64,000 bases of DNA from Purpureocillium takamizusanense (GCF_022605165.1 NC_063070.1:2108001-2172000), one strand, 5' to 3'; positions 20,630-33,041 are shown, counted from the first letter of the stretch. The notes: a model not told the origin generated them from the sequence alone. Program-made: numbers and translations.

Positions 20630-23600
20630 CTACGCCCTGGCCCTGCTGCCGACGACGCTGCGGGCGCCGGCTGCCAGGCTCTGGAGCGTCTCGTCGTCGA
20701 GCTTGGGCAGCGGCCAGTCGCCGGCCCGGGTGGGGGCGGGCAGGAAGCCGGCGGCGATGAGGTACGCTAGGTATCTGCCGAGGATGTCGACGTCGACGGC
20801 GCTCTTGGCGAGCGCGTCGGCCTGGCCGGTGTAGCGCTGGAGCGCGGCGGCGGCGTTGCGGTCATCGAGCTCCGGAGCGATGGTGTCGGCGGGCAGGTCG
20901 CCGACGACGAAGTGGAAGAGCGGGAGCAGGGCGTGCTCCTCCTTCGAGGCGTCGCCGATGTAGTCGACGACGCGGTCGCGCCACTCGCTGTAGGGGACGC
21001 GAGGCACCGAGTGGCCGTAGACCTCGAGGGCGCCGATCCAGTCGTTGAGGGTGACGCGCGGGTGCGAGGTTAGCTGGGCCACGCCGAGGGGTTGGCCGGC
21101 GAGCACAGCGGGCAGCTGCAGGGCCGCCGCGACGGTGATGCGGGCGACTTGCTTGACGGGCACCGTGTTGACCGTATTGGCGATATCAGGCCGCGCACCC
21201 ACCTGCAGGCAGCCCTTCCAAAGGCGGACGAGGAAGTCGTCGGTGACGGACATGCCCGTGTCCGGGTCGCCCGTCACGTAGCCCGGGCGGACCACGGCAC
21301 CCACGAGCCCTCGCTTGCCGGCCTCACGCACCATGTACTCGCTCGCCCACTTGGACTGGCCGTAGCCCGTGCCTAGGCCCTTGCGGCTGCCCTCGAGGTC
21401 GTCGGCCTCGAGCACGGGCGACTGGCGCGAGAGGTCGACGTAGTGGGCGCTGTCAAGCGTTGACGTCGAGCTCACAAACGCGAGACGCTTGGACTTGCCC
21501 GTCGCGCAGAGTCCGACGCACGCCAGTGTACTGAGCACGTTAGCCGCGCGCAGGCTCGAGTACGGCAGCATCCAGTTGACTTGAGCGCCGTTGTGGATGA
21601 TGACGTCGACTTCCTGCGTGACCCGCTGCCACGCCTCGGCAGACAGGCCGAGATCCTGCTTGGAGATGTCGCCAACAACGGCCTCAAGCCGCGAGTCCGC
21701 TGCCCACGACGACTTCCACAAGCCGTACGCCTTGCTGGTTGTCTCGAGGCGCGCGAGCCCGGCGGCGGCATCGGGTGCCCGAACGTGCGCCACGACGCGC
21801 GCTGCCTTGGCGGGGCCCTCGAGCAGCTCGTGGAGGATATAGGAGCCCAGAAAGCCGGTGGCGCCGGTGAGGAGCACGACGGGGGAGGACGGGGCCTCGG
21901 CCGGCGCGCTTTGGATGGACGCGGGCAGCTGCCGCACCAGCTCGCGAGCGTCCGCGGCATACGCCTCGTCACCGGCGCCGCTGTCGGCCGGTAGCGGCAT
22001 CGCGTCGAGGCGCAGGCCGATGGGGTCCTGAGCGCGGTCGATCTCGGCGGAGAGGGCCTCAAGAGTCTGTGACTGGAAGATGACGCGCACTGGCAGGTCG
22101 ATGCCTTTCCATTCCTGCTTGAGCTTGAAGAACATTTGCTGCGCGAGGATGGAGTGGCCCCCCTCGTCGAAGAAGTTGGACGCGGGCACGAACATGCGGG
22201 CGGTGCGGTTGGGCAGGACGCTCGCCCAGATGGCCGCCAGCCGCCGCTGCGTCTCCGTCATGTTGGCCGCCGTGACCGACGACGCCCTCCTCTTGCCGAG
22301 CATAGCGAGGTCCGCCGCGTCGGGGAAGGGGAGAGCGGGCCGGTCGACCTTGCCGTTGGGGTTCAGGGGCATGCGCACCAGCGGGATGAAGATGCTAGGG
22401 ACGGCGTACTTGGGCACCTTAGCGGCGAGGAACGACCTGCAGTCGTCGGTAAGGGACTTGAAGCGGCGCAGCATGGCGCCCATGGACTCGTCGACCTCCT
22501 GGGCGCTATCCTGCTCCAGATGCTGGAGCCAACGCTTGGTTTCGGGAACAAAGTATGTGACTAGCGTCTGCTCCTCGTTCTTGTCGCGGCGGACGACGGT
22601 GATGTTCTCGCGGACGTATGGATGCTGCGACAGCGAGGCGTCGATCTCGCCCAGCTCGATGCGGAAGCCGCGGATCTTGACCTGAGAATCGATCCGCCCT
22701 GTGCACTCGACGCTACCATCTTCGCGACGGCGACCCAGGTCACCGGTACGGTACAGGCGGTCACGCGGGCCTTTGTAGAACGCGGTCCACGGCGCATCGT
22801 AGGCGCCGGCGGCGCGCTGTCGCTCGTACTCGCGCGTCCACTGGGAGGGGTCGACGAACCAGTTGGTCAGGAACTTGTCGCGGTTAAGCTGGGTCGTCTT
22901 CTCGTCGTCGCCCAGGTAGCCCTCGGCGAGGCCGGCGGCGCGGATGAAGAGCTCGCCCTGCTCGCCGATGCCGCACAGCTTGCTCCGGTCGTCGCGGTCA
23001 ACTACGAGCAGCTGCACGTTGCGCATGCCCTGGCCGACGGGCATAATGTCGGGAAGACCCTCGAAGAAGGCCTCATCTTCGTTCTGGCTCGGGATCTCGA
23101 AGAAGGAGACGGCGCGCTGCGACTCGGTCGAGCCGTACAGGTTGATGATGCGGACGTTGGGAGCCAGGTCGCGCAGCTTGCGGCAGTCCTTCTTGGTCAG
23201 CAGGTCGCCGACGAAAAAGGCGTTGCGCAGCGTGGGGAACTGCGTCACGGCGCCGCCGACGAGGATCTGGCCCATGGCCGGGGTGAGATGGGTGACGGTG
23301 ACGCGGTGGTCACGCATCCACTCGGCGAGCACCTCATAGCTGATGAGCTCCGCTGGGGGGATGATGATCTGAGCGCCGAGGAAGAGAGGCGTAAAGATGT
23401 CTCGCTGCGCATCACATCAGCCTTGCGTCCTCGCGAGTAGCCAGCAAGTCTCGTACCTGTATGGGGTCGTGAGCGATGCCTGAGAGCATGGTGAACCTGT
23501 CCTTGTCGGAAAGGCCGAAGCGCTCGGCCATCCAAGGGAAGTAGTGGGTCAGGGAGAAGTGCCGGCCCTGGACGCCCTTGGGACGGCCCTCGGAGCCGCT

Positions 23601-24351
23601 GGTGAAGCTGAGGGTTGGGATAGAGTCGGGGCCAACAACGACGCCTGGCACCTGCGCTCGGGCGGACGCGTGGGAGGCGAGCACGTCGTGGCCGTTGGCG
23701 TCGCCGCCCTTGAGGCCGCCATCGTCGAGCAGCTGCAGAGCTGGGACGGTGCTCTTGATTTGCAGCCCGTTGGCGACAAAGTCTCTGACGAGGGAAGACA
23801 GCTCGCCAAACTCGTCAATGGCGCGCTGGATGCAGACGAGGAAGCGCGGGTTGGCGACCTCGAGCAGGACCTTTTGGCGCTCGGGCGGGTACTGGGGGTC
23901 GAGGACGCTCACGGTGGCACCGGCCTTGAGGGCGCCCATGTAGGCAACGACGAGATCGACGCTGCGAGGATGTGTCAACGGGCATGCGCGCGGTATAGAT
24001 GGGGCGGAGGGGGAGACGGGGCTGACCCTCGGTAGGCGTAAATGGCGACGACATCTCCGACCCGGCAGCCGTTGGCGAGGAAGTGATGGGCGAGCTGATT
24101 GGAGCTCTCGTTGATCTGGCGGTAAGTAAAGGTGCGCTCGGGGCCGTGGGAGCTCCTCGTCTCGACGACACACGCGCGGTCGGGGAACTGGGCAGCGTTG
24201 GAGGCAAATATCTCGTGGATGGCTGCCGTCGGTCAGCAGCGAGCGCCGGGAGGAGGAGGAGGGGTCTGGACTGGGCTCAATGGCTCGTACCGCCGCGGTA
24301 AGCCCCCCAGTCGAGGTCAATCGTGGGATCTGGCTGGCTCGGGGGCGCCAT
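20630..24351 (-). CDS. lys2: L-2-aminoadipate reductase (large subunit), lysine biosynthesis
   Basis: Activates alpha-aminoadipate with ATP, loads it on a carrier domain and reduces it with NADPH to the semialdehyde in the fungal lysine pathway. Exons 24351-24291, 24222-24027, 23961-23457 and 23404-20630 give 1178 aa starting [20 protein letters not shown]. The introns (68, 65 and 52 nt) restore family sequences across each junction: [23 protein letters not shown] and [16 protein letters not shown]. The adenylation core [13 protein letters not shown] lies near residue 206, with [14 protein letters not shown] and [10 protein letters not shown] further on. The carrier-site serine is in [10 protein letters not shown] near 668. 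The reductase NADP motif [10 protein letters not shown] is near 765, with YGQSKW further on. The enzyme needs a separate phosphopantetheinyl transferase, which is not in this window. It is divergent from the GH28 gene. Confidence 0.96.
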
Positions 24352-26554
24352 GGTGCGTGCAATGGCGATGGGACGTGTCGTGCCAGATGTGAGTGGTTGT
24401 GCGTGTGAGTTGGGGTGACGCCCGAGATGGCCATGGGAATGAATTCTGCTGCCCGCCCGGGTGAATTGAGTCACGGCCCCTCCCTCCCCCACCAGCACAC
24501 TGCAGCTCCAGCTACCTACATTGCACCCCGCCAGCGGATGGGCCGCACGCAGAGCACACCGACATCGCAGGTGGACGCCACAGCAGCGATTTCCAATCGT
24601 GGCAAGGGTGCCCATCAGTCAAGGGCACCGCCACAGATGCCACCGCCACAGACGGGACTTGGGTTTGCAGGCCCGGCACCAGGAAGCCCCCACCACCATC
24701 AGCCCCCCGACCCCTTGTGGCGGTGTGCCCTGCAATTGTTGATGGCAGCCTGCTTACAGGGTCGTTCCCTGCCGAGCGTGCGTGGCGCATCAACTTAATG
24801 GACAAGTTCCTCAGGTCCGTCCGGAGTAACGTAGTGACTGACTTCTTGGGGGTATCAGCCTCGTCCGCTTGGCGGCCAGGCAGCCTCCTCCCTCCCGTCT
24901 GCCACGCCAATGTCTGTCCATTGCCTTCTGTGGGCCGTCGCACAACAATCAATGGAAACGGCCGCGACGGCTCGCACGCGCCGCCGTTCGGCCGAAGCTC
25001 GCCCGATATCCCCCTGACACCCCGTCAGCGAGGCGCATATCTGCCGGTAGAAGCAGGGAGCCCTCATCGCCGCAAGCAAAGCGGCCCCCCCACCCCACTC
25101 GTCCACCCTCGTCCCCCACTCGGCCATCACAAGGGTAGGGTGGACGAGTGAGTGGGCATGCCGCATGGGTGCCACCACTGGACCCAGGTTGGCTTGGATC
25201 TTGCTTGCTTGCATGCTTGCCCTCCCAACTACCGCTTCGGCTATCACAATGCGGGGGGGGGGAAGCAGCCCTACGGATGACCACCCCCCCACCGGGTCAC
25301 GATGCCAGGCTGCCCGCACGCACGCACCCATCATGCGGCAAGAACGACAAGGTGTTTGGGACCGCCCGACAACAACCGGCGGGCGAGCGCCGAGGTTACT
25401 ATTCCCGCCGGCCGCGGCCGTGTTTTATCACCGAGGGCGCCGGACCGTGGCGTGCGACCGGCGCACAAAAGACAGCATGCCCGTACCACATAACGGACCT
25501 GGCCTGCGAGGGGCCGCTAGGGCAAGACACGAGAACAACAAGACACGCGACGGGGCTTGGGTTCTGGAGACAAGCAGCGAGGCAGGGCAGTGGCGCCGCC
25601 GCCGCCGTTTCTGGCTTGGATTTAGACCCTTCGCAGACAATGCGCCCTCGACGTCATTCGCTCGCCGGGTGGGCTTAGGCCTATTCATCACCACCAAGCC
25701 CTACCCCTGATCTCATCTATTTCCCTTTCATGCGGCCCTGGGCCCAGCATCCGTGCGGTGGGCCGTCTGAACCAACCTCGAGGGCGTTGCATGCCGATGC
25801 CTCCATCTTCATTTCGTCTCCCTTCTGGCGCCGCGGTCGGTGCGCACAGCATGCGTCCGGCCACGCCTTTTGGGGCGCCACCCTGCTGCTGCTGCCGCCC
25901 GCCGTCGTCGCCGCCAACCCGAATCACCACCACCACCACCATTGTCGTCGTCGCCGTCCGTCTGCAAAACACCAAGACATGGGGGATGAACACACCTTCT
26001 TTTTGTCCTCCCCTGTCCTCCCGCCCGCCCGCGACCTCGTGCGGGGTGGCGCGCCGCCGCCGTCCACCATGCGCATCCCGTCCCCCCCCGGCCGAACTGC
26101 GACTGACTTCGTCCATGCAGATGCGCGATGCGGTTCGCCGCTGCCGCCCGCCGCCTGATCCAGACGATTGTCGGTCATATGATAGGCTTCTCATAGATGG
26201 CTCCTCCGAACAAGGTGGCGCCGGGATGCGGGCCTCGCCTCTGGCCCAAGCTTTTCACCAACAAGGACATGAACAAAAATACATTATCCCGTCCATGCAT
26301 CCCGGCCTGGCCCGCCGTACTACTACGCTGGGTTCCCATGTCATCCACATGCTGGTGCGAACCTTTGAGACCCAGAGGGCGTTGCCTTTGTCTACTAGTA
26401 GCCATATATCAGTCGCGCTCTCGCCCTTCCACCAAGCAACCCCCCCCCCCCCCTTTCTACGCTCCCTCTCCCGCTCTCCCGCACGTGGCCCCCTTCCTCT
26501 CACAAAGGGCATCTCTCCATCGCAGTGCCGTGACAGTAGGAGACCAAGACCAAG
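24352..26554. other. Divergent intergenic region between LYS2 and the GH28 gene
   Basis: 2.2 kb containing both promoters. It has a 10-base G run (25253-25262), a 14-base C run (26440-26453) and CT-rich DNA just before the GH28 start. Overlapping open frames of up to 316 codons are low-complexity and show no family motif, so I do not call a gene. Confidence 0.55.
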
Positions 26555-27901
26555 ATGCTCGTCAAGGCCGCTCTCCTCTCACTGCTCCAGGCGTCGGCCC
26601 TGGCTGTCTCCGCCGCCTCGGACAGGACTTTTGTCCGGAGTAACCAGCCTCGCGATGGCTTCCCCGGCAATGGCCCGCGCAACGAGCTCCCCACGGAAGA
26701 TGACTTGAGCGAGCTTGCTTCGAGTCAGAAGCGGGCCTTTTGCGTCGTCGAACCCGCCGGCGACGGCCGCGACGACGCGCCCGCCATTTTGGACGCGCTC
26801 AAAGGACCTTGCAAGAAGGACAGCATAGTCTTCCTCCCCGGCCCCAAGTACAACATCGAGACGACCATGACGACGCGGGACCTCGAGAATGTCGAGATCC
26901 ACCAGCTCGGCCGCCTGGTTTGGACCCCGGACGTCAAATACTGGCTCGCCCAGTCCATGCCCGTCAACTTCCAGAACCAGTCGACTGTGTGGTACTTTGG
27001 CGGCGACAACGTCACATGGGACGGTTACAACGTCGGCACACTCGATGGCAACGGCCAGGTCTGGTACGACTGGGCACAGGGCAGGGGCAACCTGCCGCAT
27101 CGGCCCATGAACATCAACTACGACAAGCTGACCAACTCGGTGATCAAGCGCATGCGCTACGTCCAGAGTCAGATGTGGACCATGGCCATCACCAACTCCA
27201 AGCACGTCGACCTGGACGACATTTACGTCAGCAGCGTCTCCAACAGCACCGAGAACACGCTCAACACGGACGGCTGCGACACCATCTGGTCCCACAACAT
27301 CACCTTCCGCCGGTGGTACGTCAGGAACGGCGACGATGCCATCGCGACCAAGATGGACTCGTCCAACATCCAGATCTACGACAGCGTGTTCGAGGACGGT
27401 CAGGGCGTCGCCATCGGCTCCCTCGCCCAGTACAACAATCGCTTCGACTACGTCCGCGGCTTTACCGCCCGCAACATCACCCTCATCAACACGGCCCACG
27501 TCTCCTACATCAAGACCTGGGCCGGCGTCTCCCGGGGGCTGCCACCCAACGGCGGAGGCGGCGGCCTGGGCGAGGCCACCAACATCGTCATGGAGGACAT
27601 CAGGATTGAGGGCCTCCGCGAGCAGCCCTTCTTCTCCTGGCAGTGCGAAAACTACTCGGGATGGGCCGGCAAGGACTGCAACTCGAGCAAGTTCAAGATC
27701 AGCAACATCGCCTGGCGCAACGTCCACGGCACCGTCATTGACAGCGTCAACGACGTCGGCTCCTTCCAGTGCAGCCTCGCCGCCGGCGGCTGCAAGAACA
27801 TCGAGGCGACTAACATCAAAATCAGGAAAGTCAACGGCCAGTTAATCGACAGGTACCGCTGCGAGAACGTGCACTCGCCAAAGGGGTTCAAGTGCAGCTA
27901 G
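26555..27901 (+). CDS. Secreted glycoside hydrolase family 28 (polygalacturonase-like) protein
   Basis: A single exon of 448 aa. The first 20 or so residues (MLVKAALLSLLQASALAVSA) form a signal peptide, so the product is secreted. A right-handed beta-helix follows, with several N-glycosylation sequons. GH28 motifs are visible: NTDGCD at about 238-243 and NGDDAIATK at about 258, supplying the catalytic aspartates. The third motif, normally GHG, reads DGQGVAIGS (about 281), and the fourth, normally RIK, reads SYIKTW (about 318). GH28 enzymes cleave polygalacturonan or rhamnogalacturonan in plant cell walls. The altered motifs point to a non-canonical subfamily (for example exo-acting or rhamnogalacturonan-directed) or reduced activity. 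The C-terminus has clustered cysteines, likely disulfides. The fold is secure, the substrate is not. Confidence 0.88.
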   Translation: MLVKAALLSLLQASALAVSAASDRTFVRSNQPRDGFPGNGPRNELPTEDDLSELASSQKRAFCVVEPAGDGRDDAPAILDALKGPCKKDSIVFLPGPKYNIETTMTTRDLENVEIHQLGRLVWTPDVKYWLAQSMPVNFQNQSTVWYFGGDNVTWDGYNVGTLDGNGQVWYDWAQGRGNLPHRPMNINYDKLTNSVIKRMRYVQSQMWTMAITNSKHVDLDDIYVSSVSNSTENTLNTDGCDTIWSHNITFRRWYVRNGDDAIATKMDSSNIQIYDSVFEDGQGVAIGSLAQYNNRFDYVRGFTARNITLINTAHVSYIKTWAGVSRGLPPNGGGGGLGEATNIVMEDIRIEGLREQPFFSWQCENYSGWAGKDCNSSKFKISNIAWRNVHGTVIDSVNDVGSFQCSLAAGGCKNIEATNIKIRKVNGQLIDRYRCENVHSPKGFKCS

Positions 27902-30019
27902 TCGGCTGTGATGTGTGATGGAGTGTTTCCGTTCAGGTAGTTATTCATTAAAGTACGAAGTAGTTTACGATTAATCATACCTAATGACCTTGACATGACG
28001 AGCTTTTTGCGTGTGTCGTTGCGGCCAAAGTCAAGGAGCACGCCCTCCTAACTAATTGACGAGTGTATTCGTACTGATTCGCTTCACACGCGAATTCTTT
28101 TGCCACGAAGCCAGCCACGGTGGGAAACAACCCCGATTCTCTCCAGATGTCTCATTAGAGTTGGGCCTCGACCCGATACCTGCGGGCCGTGCCTATGCCT
28201 AGTTGACAGGGACGGGGCACACTGCACGGAGCTACGGGCGCGGCGCGCGCGCGGACTCGAAGCGCCTGGCTCCGCAGTCGTCGCGCAAATGGCGGTTTGA
28301 GCGTGCTGCATGCTAGTAGTTTGTTATCCGAGGCTTGGGCCAAGGAAAGCCGTCGGTAGCTTATTTAACAAGTAAGTTCAGGGGGCAGAGTGCACCGGCG
28401 GCACTGTATGAGGCGTCGTCATCGAGACGTCGGGGCGCTTATGATAACTCAAAACACCAGGGCGGTGGCGGTTCGGTAGCCCGAAAGGTTCGTTAGTTAG
28501 TACAAGGTATGCGATGCGTGTGTGGCACGCACACGCGACCGTAAGGCCCGGGTGTCGCCATATACACAGTTGACCCCGTGGCGAGTTTTCAGTCAATGAG
28601 CTACATTTGTAGACGCAGAGTGACTCTTAAATCGACCTTGGCAGGTCTCTCTGCTGGGTACTAGTACGAGGTAACTAGTGGTCGGTCATGGAAGCATACC
28701 TCGTGCTGCGAGTGCGTGCCAACAAAGGAGCCGTGACACGCCAACAGGGCCTCTGGCGCGGCTCTTACCACTCATAGTTAATGCCCACTTGGTGGTAGGT
28801 TAATACCTTAGGCAAGCAGGTACTGAGCCGTGCCCACCGCCGCGGCACTCCGTATCAGACAAGAAGCCTCATGGCGCCGTAAGCGCGAGGCGCAGGCGTC
28901 ATGACGTTCGGCTCTTTCGAGGCAGATGCGGCTCGTCGAGGCGACCAGAGGCACGCCACGGCGCCAGAGGCAGAGGTGGGCTGATGAGCTGGCCAAGCAG
29001 TGGCAGAGCTATTCGGACCTTACTTCGCCTTCAGCGTGTCCAGCCGCGCGCCCGCCGCTGGCGTTGAAGATATAATGGCACGACAGGGCGGATATACCAC
29101 TGTCGCGTGTAGGGGGGACATGCTCCTTCTAGGGTTCGGCGGCGGCGAGCGACCCGACCCGAACCACGGCTCGGGGCCGTCGACAGCCGAGCCCGCTTGG
29201 CAGCGACCGAGGGGTGAAGCGATGACACGTCGTGCAGCATGGCAGCTAGCCGGGGGGGCGGGCGGCCACTCACGGTGCGAGTGGGTAACGACCGCCGCGA
29301 GGGCGCACACAACCTTGCAGACCTCGCATCGTATCACGCGAGTTTGGCGAAGGAGTGAGGGGAGACGGGGTTGGTCTGAAAGAAGGAGGGTGATCGCGCG
29401 ACGCCCGCGAGGAAGGGGGGACTGTCCAAGATCGAGGAGGGGGTCGATGATGATGGCGATGATGTTGGTGGTGGTGGGACCGCGCCGGGCGTTCAACGTA
29501 CCCAAGGCAAGGAGGACTAGATGCGTTTGCTAGGCGCTGAAGGAGCGGAGGAACAGAGGAGCCCGGGCGGGGGTTTCGCTGTAGATGCCGCAAGAGGCCC
29601 TGGGCCGGCCCCGTGACGGCCAAGCTCACCTGCTCGTGATGTTGTCGGGCCGTCGCCGTCGTTTGCGATGATTGGGGCGCGTAGGGTGGGTCGGCAGGAA
29701 GGCGGCGTCGTGGTGGTGGTGGTGGTCGTTGTCGTTCACCGAGTTTCGGGCGGCTTAGGCGGGGGGGCCTGTCGGGGGTGAGATGACTGCGTGAATCCTC
29801 ATGATATGCAACGAGAGGCAGGGACTCGGGGTGAACTCTGCTACTGTGCCATTGTACGTACAATGCTGGGCCAAGCAGAGGCCGGGGGTGGGGAAGATGG
29901 ACGGGAGAGGTGCATCAATCCACATCCACCACAGGGGGGAGGTTTATTATTTGGTAGGGGCTGTCGTGTGCACCTCGTAGACACGAAGTACTCACCGTCG
30001 TACGCACGTATAAGCTTAC

Positions 30020-30060
30020 CTAGTAGTACCTAGTACTACTAGAGGTACGTACGTACGTAC
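30020..30060. repeat. Perfect 9-bp inverted repeat followed by four GTAC units
   Basis: Arms CTAGTAGTA (30020-30028) and TACTACTAG (30034-30042) flank a 5-base loop. (GTAC)4 follows at 30045-30060, itself self-complementary. It lies in non-coding DNA; function is unknown. Confidence 0.85.
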
Positions 30061-31368
30061 TTTTGTATAGTGCCCAGCACTAACGGAACCACAGACCATT
30101 TCATTTGCACACTGACGAACCCCGTCAAGCGTGGTGGTGCAACCATCGTAAGACTGTCGAGCCCAGGCGCTCCTCGTACCCGGCAAGGCGCGGTCACCTG
30201 GGCTCGCGGCACTGCCTCGTTCAGACGCCTGCTTGAGTTGGCGCAAAAACGCGGGCAGGCAACGCGGGTAGGCGTCACCGTAGCTCCTCGTCGACGGCGA
30301 CAGCGTCCATCCACTTTGACAGGCAGGGTGGCATCCACGCGTGTCCCAGAGAAAGGAGGACTGCGGACTTACAGCCGTCAGCCCCGTCTTTGGCGCGCCG
30401 CCATGTGCGTCTGCCATGTGCGGTGGGGATCTCTCCGCATCGCGTCGGGACGACATGGTGCAAAGGATGGATGTCGGTCGGGGCTTACACTGTCCGACCA
30501 ATCGAGCGAGCTGTACTTGACGTCCATGTTCATCCCAGCATTGTAGGTGCGCGTGTGTGTGTGCATGCAGCACCGTGTGTAGGCAGAGAGTACTGTTTCA
30601 GCGACGCACATCGAGAGCTGGTGGTGGCTTCGCCGCACCGCGGCGGCGGCAGACAACAGATACGATGGCGCCCTCTCCGAATTCGAGCAACAAGCACCAG
30701 CAGCACCACTAGCAGCTTGCCAACGTGCCATCGGACCTTCTGCGGTGCAGGGACCAACGCAACGTCGCGATGGCGGCAGCTTGCTAAGGGCTCGCAAGAG
30801 GAGGATCGACATCGGATGCTGGATGCGGCAAGGGTGCAGCCAGGAAATGGGTGTCAAGAGGCGCGTCGTGGTCGTTTGTGCCCCCGCATACATCCCCCAG
30901 ACCCCTCATGCGCACCCGGTCCAAGGCCTCCCCCAACGCGGATGCCATCCCATCTAGTCGTTGACCTGGCCGTCGTGATATAGAGGGCACGTACGGCCGC
31001 CATGGCGACTAAAAGATGCGTCGGCTCGCCGCTCGGCGCTTGGCGAGTCGTCATAAAGCCGTCGGTAGGTTTCGAAAAACGTAGTGTCTAATAAAGACGG
31101 ACCCCGGCCGCCCTGCCTGCAGTCCGCCTCGCCAGATTGGATACGTCGGCTGCCGGGGGGCTTGCCCGCCTGGTTCGACGACGGCGCCGGCAGTGGGCTG
31201 GGTTGGCCAACGCCCACGCCAGCCAAGCCGGCAGCCCCCAACGCCCAAGCATCAGCCATGAGCATGGGCTCCATTTGCCGGCCCACGCCCTCGACGAGGT
31301 TGGACTGCCTGCCCAACGCCGCGACGTCATGCCCGGCTTTATTGACTCCTTGGCTGGGGCGGTACTAT

Positions 31369-31396
31369 GCAGTACTGTACAGTACCGTACAGTACC
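31369..31396. repeat. Tandem NGTAC pentamer array
   Basis: Consecutive AGTAC, TGTAC, AGTAC, CGTAC and AGTAC units, each containing the palindrome GTAC, about 1.8 kb upstream of the sugar transporter. Confidence 0.85.
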
Positions 31397-33041
31397 CGTC
31401 ACGGCACCGGATGTCGAAGTCGGGCATATGGCAATGCGGGAGGCGCGCGGCGATAAATCACAAACCAGTGCCCCACGATCAGATGCTCCGAATCACCCAA
31501 CAAGCACGCGGTTTGTTGTCCCCGACGTCGAAAAAGGTGCGCGACCCCCGCCTCCTTGCGAGCGATCGGCGGCAGCCTCTTTTGGCACGGTCGACCACTG
31601 TATAAACTTCTGAGTCTCCCCACCGTAAGCCAGACGGGAGGTTACTGACTGACCTAGCGCTCAGGGTCCTGTAGGGGCGTTTGATGGGGACTCGAGTTGT
31701 CTGGCTTGGCTGGCCGGCTAGGGGCCAGGCACAGTGGCCCCTCGAGGCAGCAGTTCTAACACGCGCGTGAGCGTCCGCGATGATGGGGGGAGAAACCAGC
31801 TGCTGGCAGCTTCGCCCTCACCACCTCACCACCACCATCTCACGGCGGGCAGGCAGGGCAGGGTGTGGGGATGCCCTGGAGATGGTGGCGCCTGCCCGTC
31901 TGCCTGGCGGCGCAGGCTGTCGGAAGCACGCTGCCGACGGCCGACAGCTCCAATTCGCCCGCCTGGCCCTGTGGCGGCGCATCCTCGGCGCCATTCCCTC
32001 CCCCCTTGCTGCCTCTCATCATCCTCTCACGCCTTGCCAGCGCCACGACGATCCCAGAGCCCCCGTATCGTTCGGCCATTTGCCCACCTGCCGTGGTGCG
32101 CTTCACCCGAACATTCATTCATCCTCGTTGGGGCTCTGCCGTTGGTTCTCCGCGAAAGACAGTGCCCTGCACCCCAGTCTCCGCCGAGCCCACTCACGAC
32201 CTCCGCAGCGCACGCGCTCACTATGCCATGCCATCCCAGGCGACGATGAGGTGGTGGGCTCGTTCTGCACAGCCAATTCCGTGCCAGCCCCGTGCCAGAG
32301 ACATCCTCGAATGCGAGCCACCAGTCTCCAGCGGGTCGTCTCGTCTGTTGCTGGGTGGGCTGCCGCTGCCAAAGGGCTGGCTAAAGGCGGTACAGGCACG
32401 TCAACCGCGCCACTCGAGCGCCCACCGCGCCGCCCGCCCGCCAGAACATTCGCTGGTCCCTGCCAAGCCGCTGCGCGTATGTGGCCTTGGACGGCGGCTG
32501 AGCTCCTGCTCGGACATCTGTGCGGCCTGCCGCTGACCAGGCGGCCTTTGGCTGGACAGCTACCGGCCGTGCCTTTGGCTGGTCCCTGCATCATCGACAG
32601 CATCATCGCCATCATCGCCATCATCAAATGGGCCGTCGCTGCTGCCTCGGCAATACGGCCACATCCCTCGCCGCGTGGCGCCGTTCGCAAAAAGCATCGC
32701 TTGCGGCCGCGGCGATCGGCGGGGCGTCTGGGGTGGGCGACGACCTACGTGCCAACCACGCCCAGGGCCCCTCCCCCCTTCTTCCACCCCCTTGTGGCGT
32801 GGTTTGAGAAGCTTGGGCTGGGCTCACTGACTTTCCGGCCTGGGAGGGGGGTTAGCTGCATCCGGTGGCGCCAACCCCATGCAACCCGCGTGCAAAGCAT
32901 GGGCCTAACTGCACCGAGCTGCAGACAGGGGGCGGCGAACGACCATGACGAGCTCGTTCTGCACTCATGAACAGCTTGACCGGCCAGACGCGGTGGTCGA
33001 CCGAGCGCGGCGCCGCGCCTTGTCGCTCGCCATGCAGCCCG

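Larger units (their letters stand above)
27902..33041. other. Long intergenic region between the GH28 gene and the sugar transporter
   Basis: About 5.1 kb without a supported gene. It contains a TACGAAGTA copy (27954), a perfect hairpin plus GTAC tandem (30020-30060), a pentamer GTAC array (31369-31396) and a GATGATGATG/GGTGGTGGT stretch near 29450-29480. The largest open frame (31780-32970, plus strand) is compositionally biased and matches nothing, so I treat this as a long upstream regulatory region for the transporter. An undetected small or non-coding gene remains possible. Confidence 0.5.

Noticed and set aside
26579..27727. 382-codon minus-strand open frame opposite the GH28 gene
   Set aside because: Val/Asp/Gly-rich antisense shadow; the GH28 motifs and signal peptide are on the plus strand.
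29020..29863. Possible minus-strand spliced gene
   Set aside because: Some segments (RCEVCKVVCALAAVV) look protein-like, but neighbouring exons do not join into a coherent domain and flanking sequence is low-complexity.
31780..32970. 396-codon plus-strand open frame upstream of the sugar transporter
   Set aside because: Composition is Arg/Pro/Ala/His-rich, overlapping frames are equally open, there is no motif, and it ends close to the transporter TATA box.
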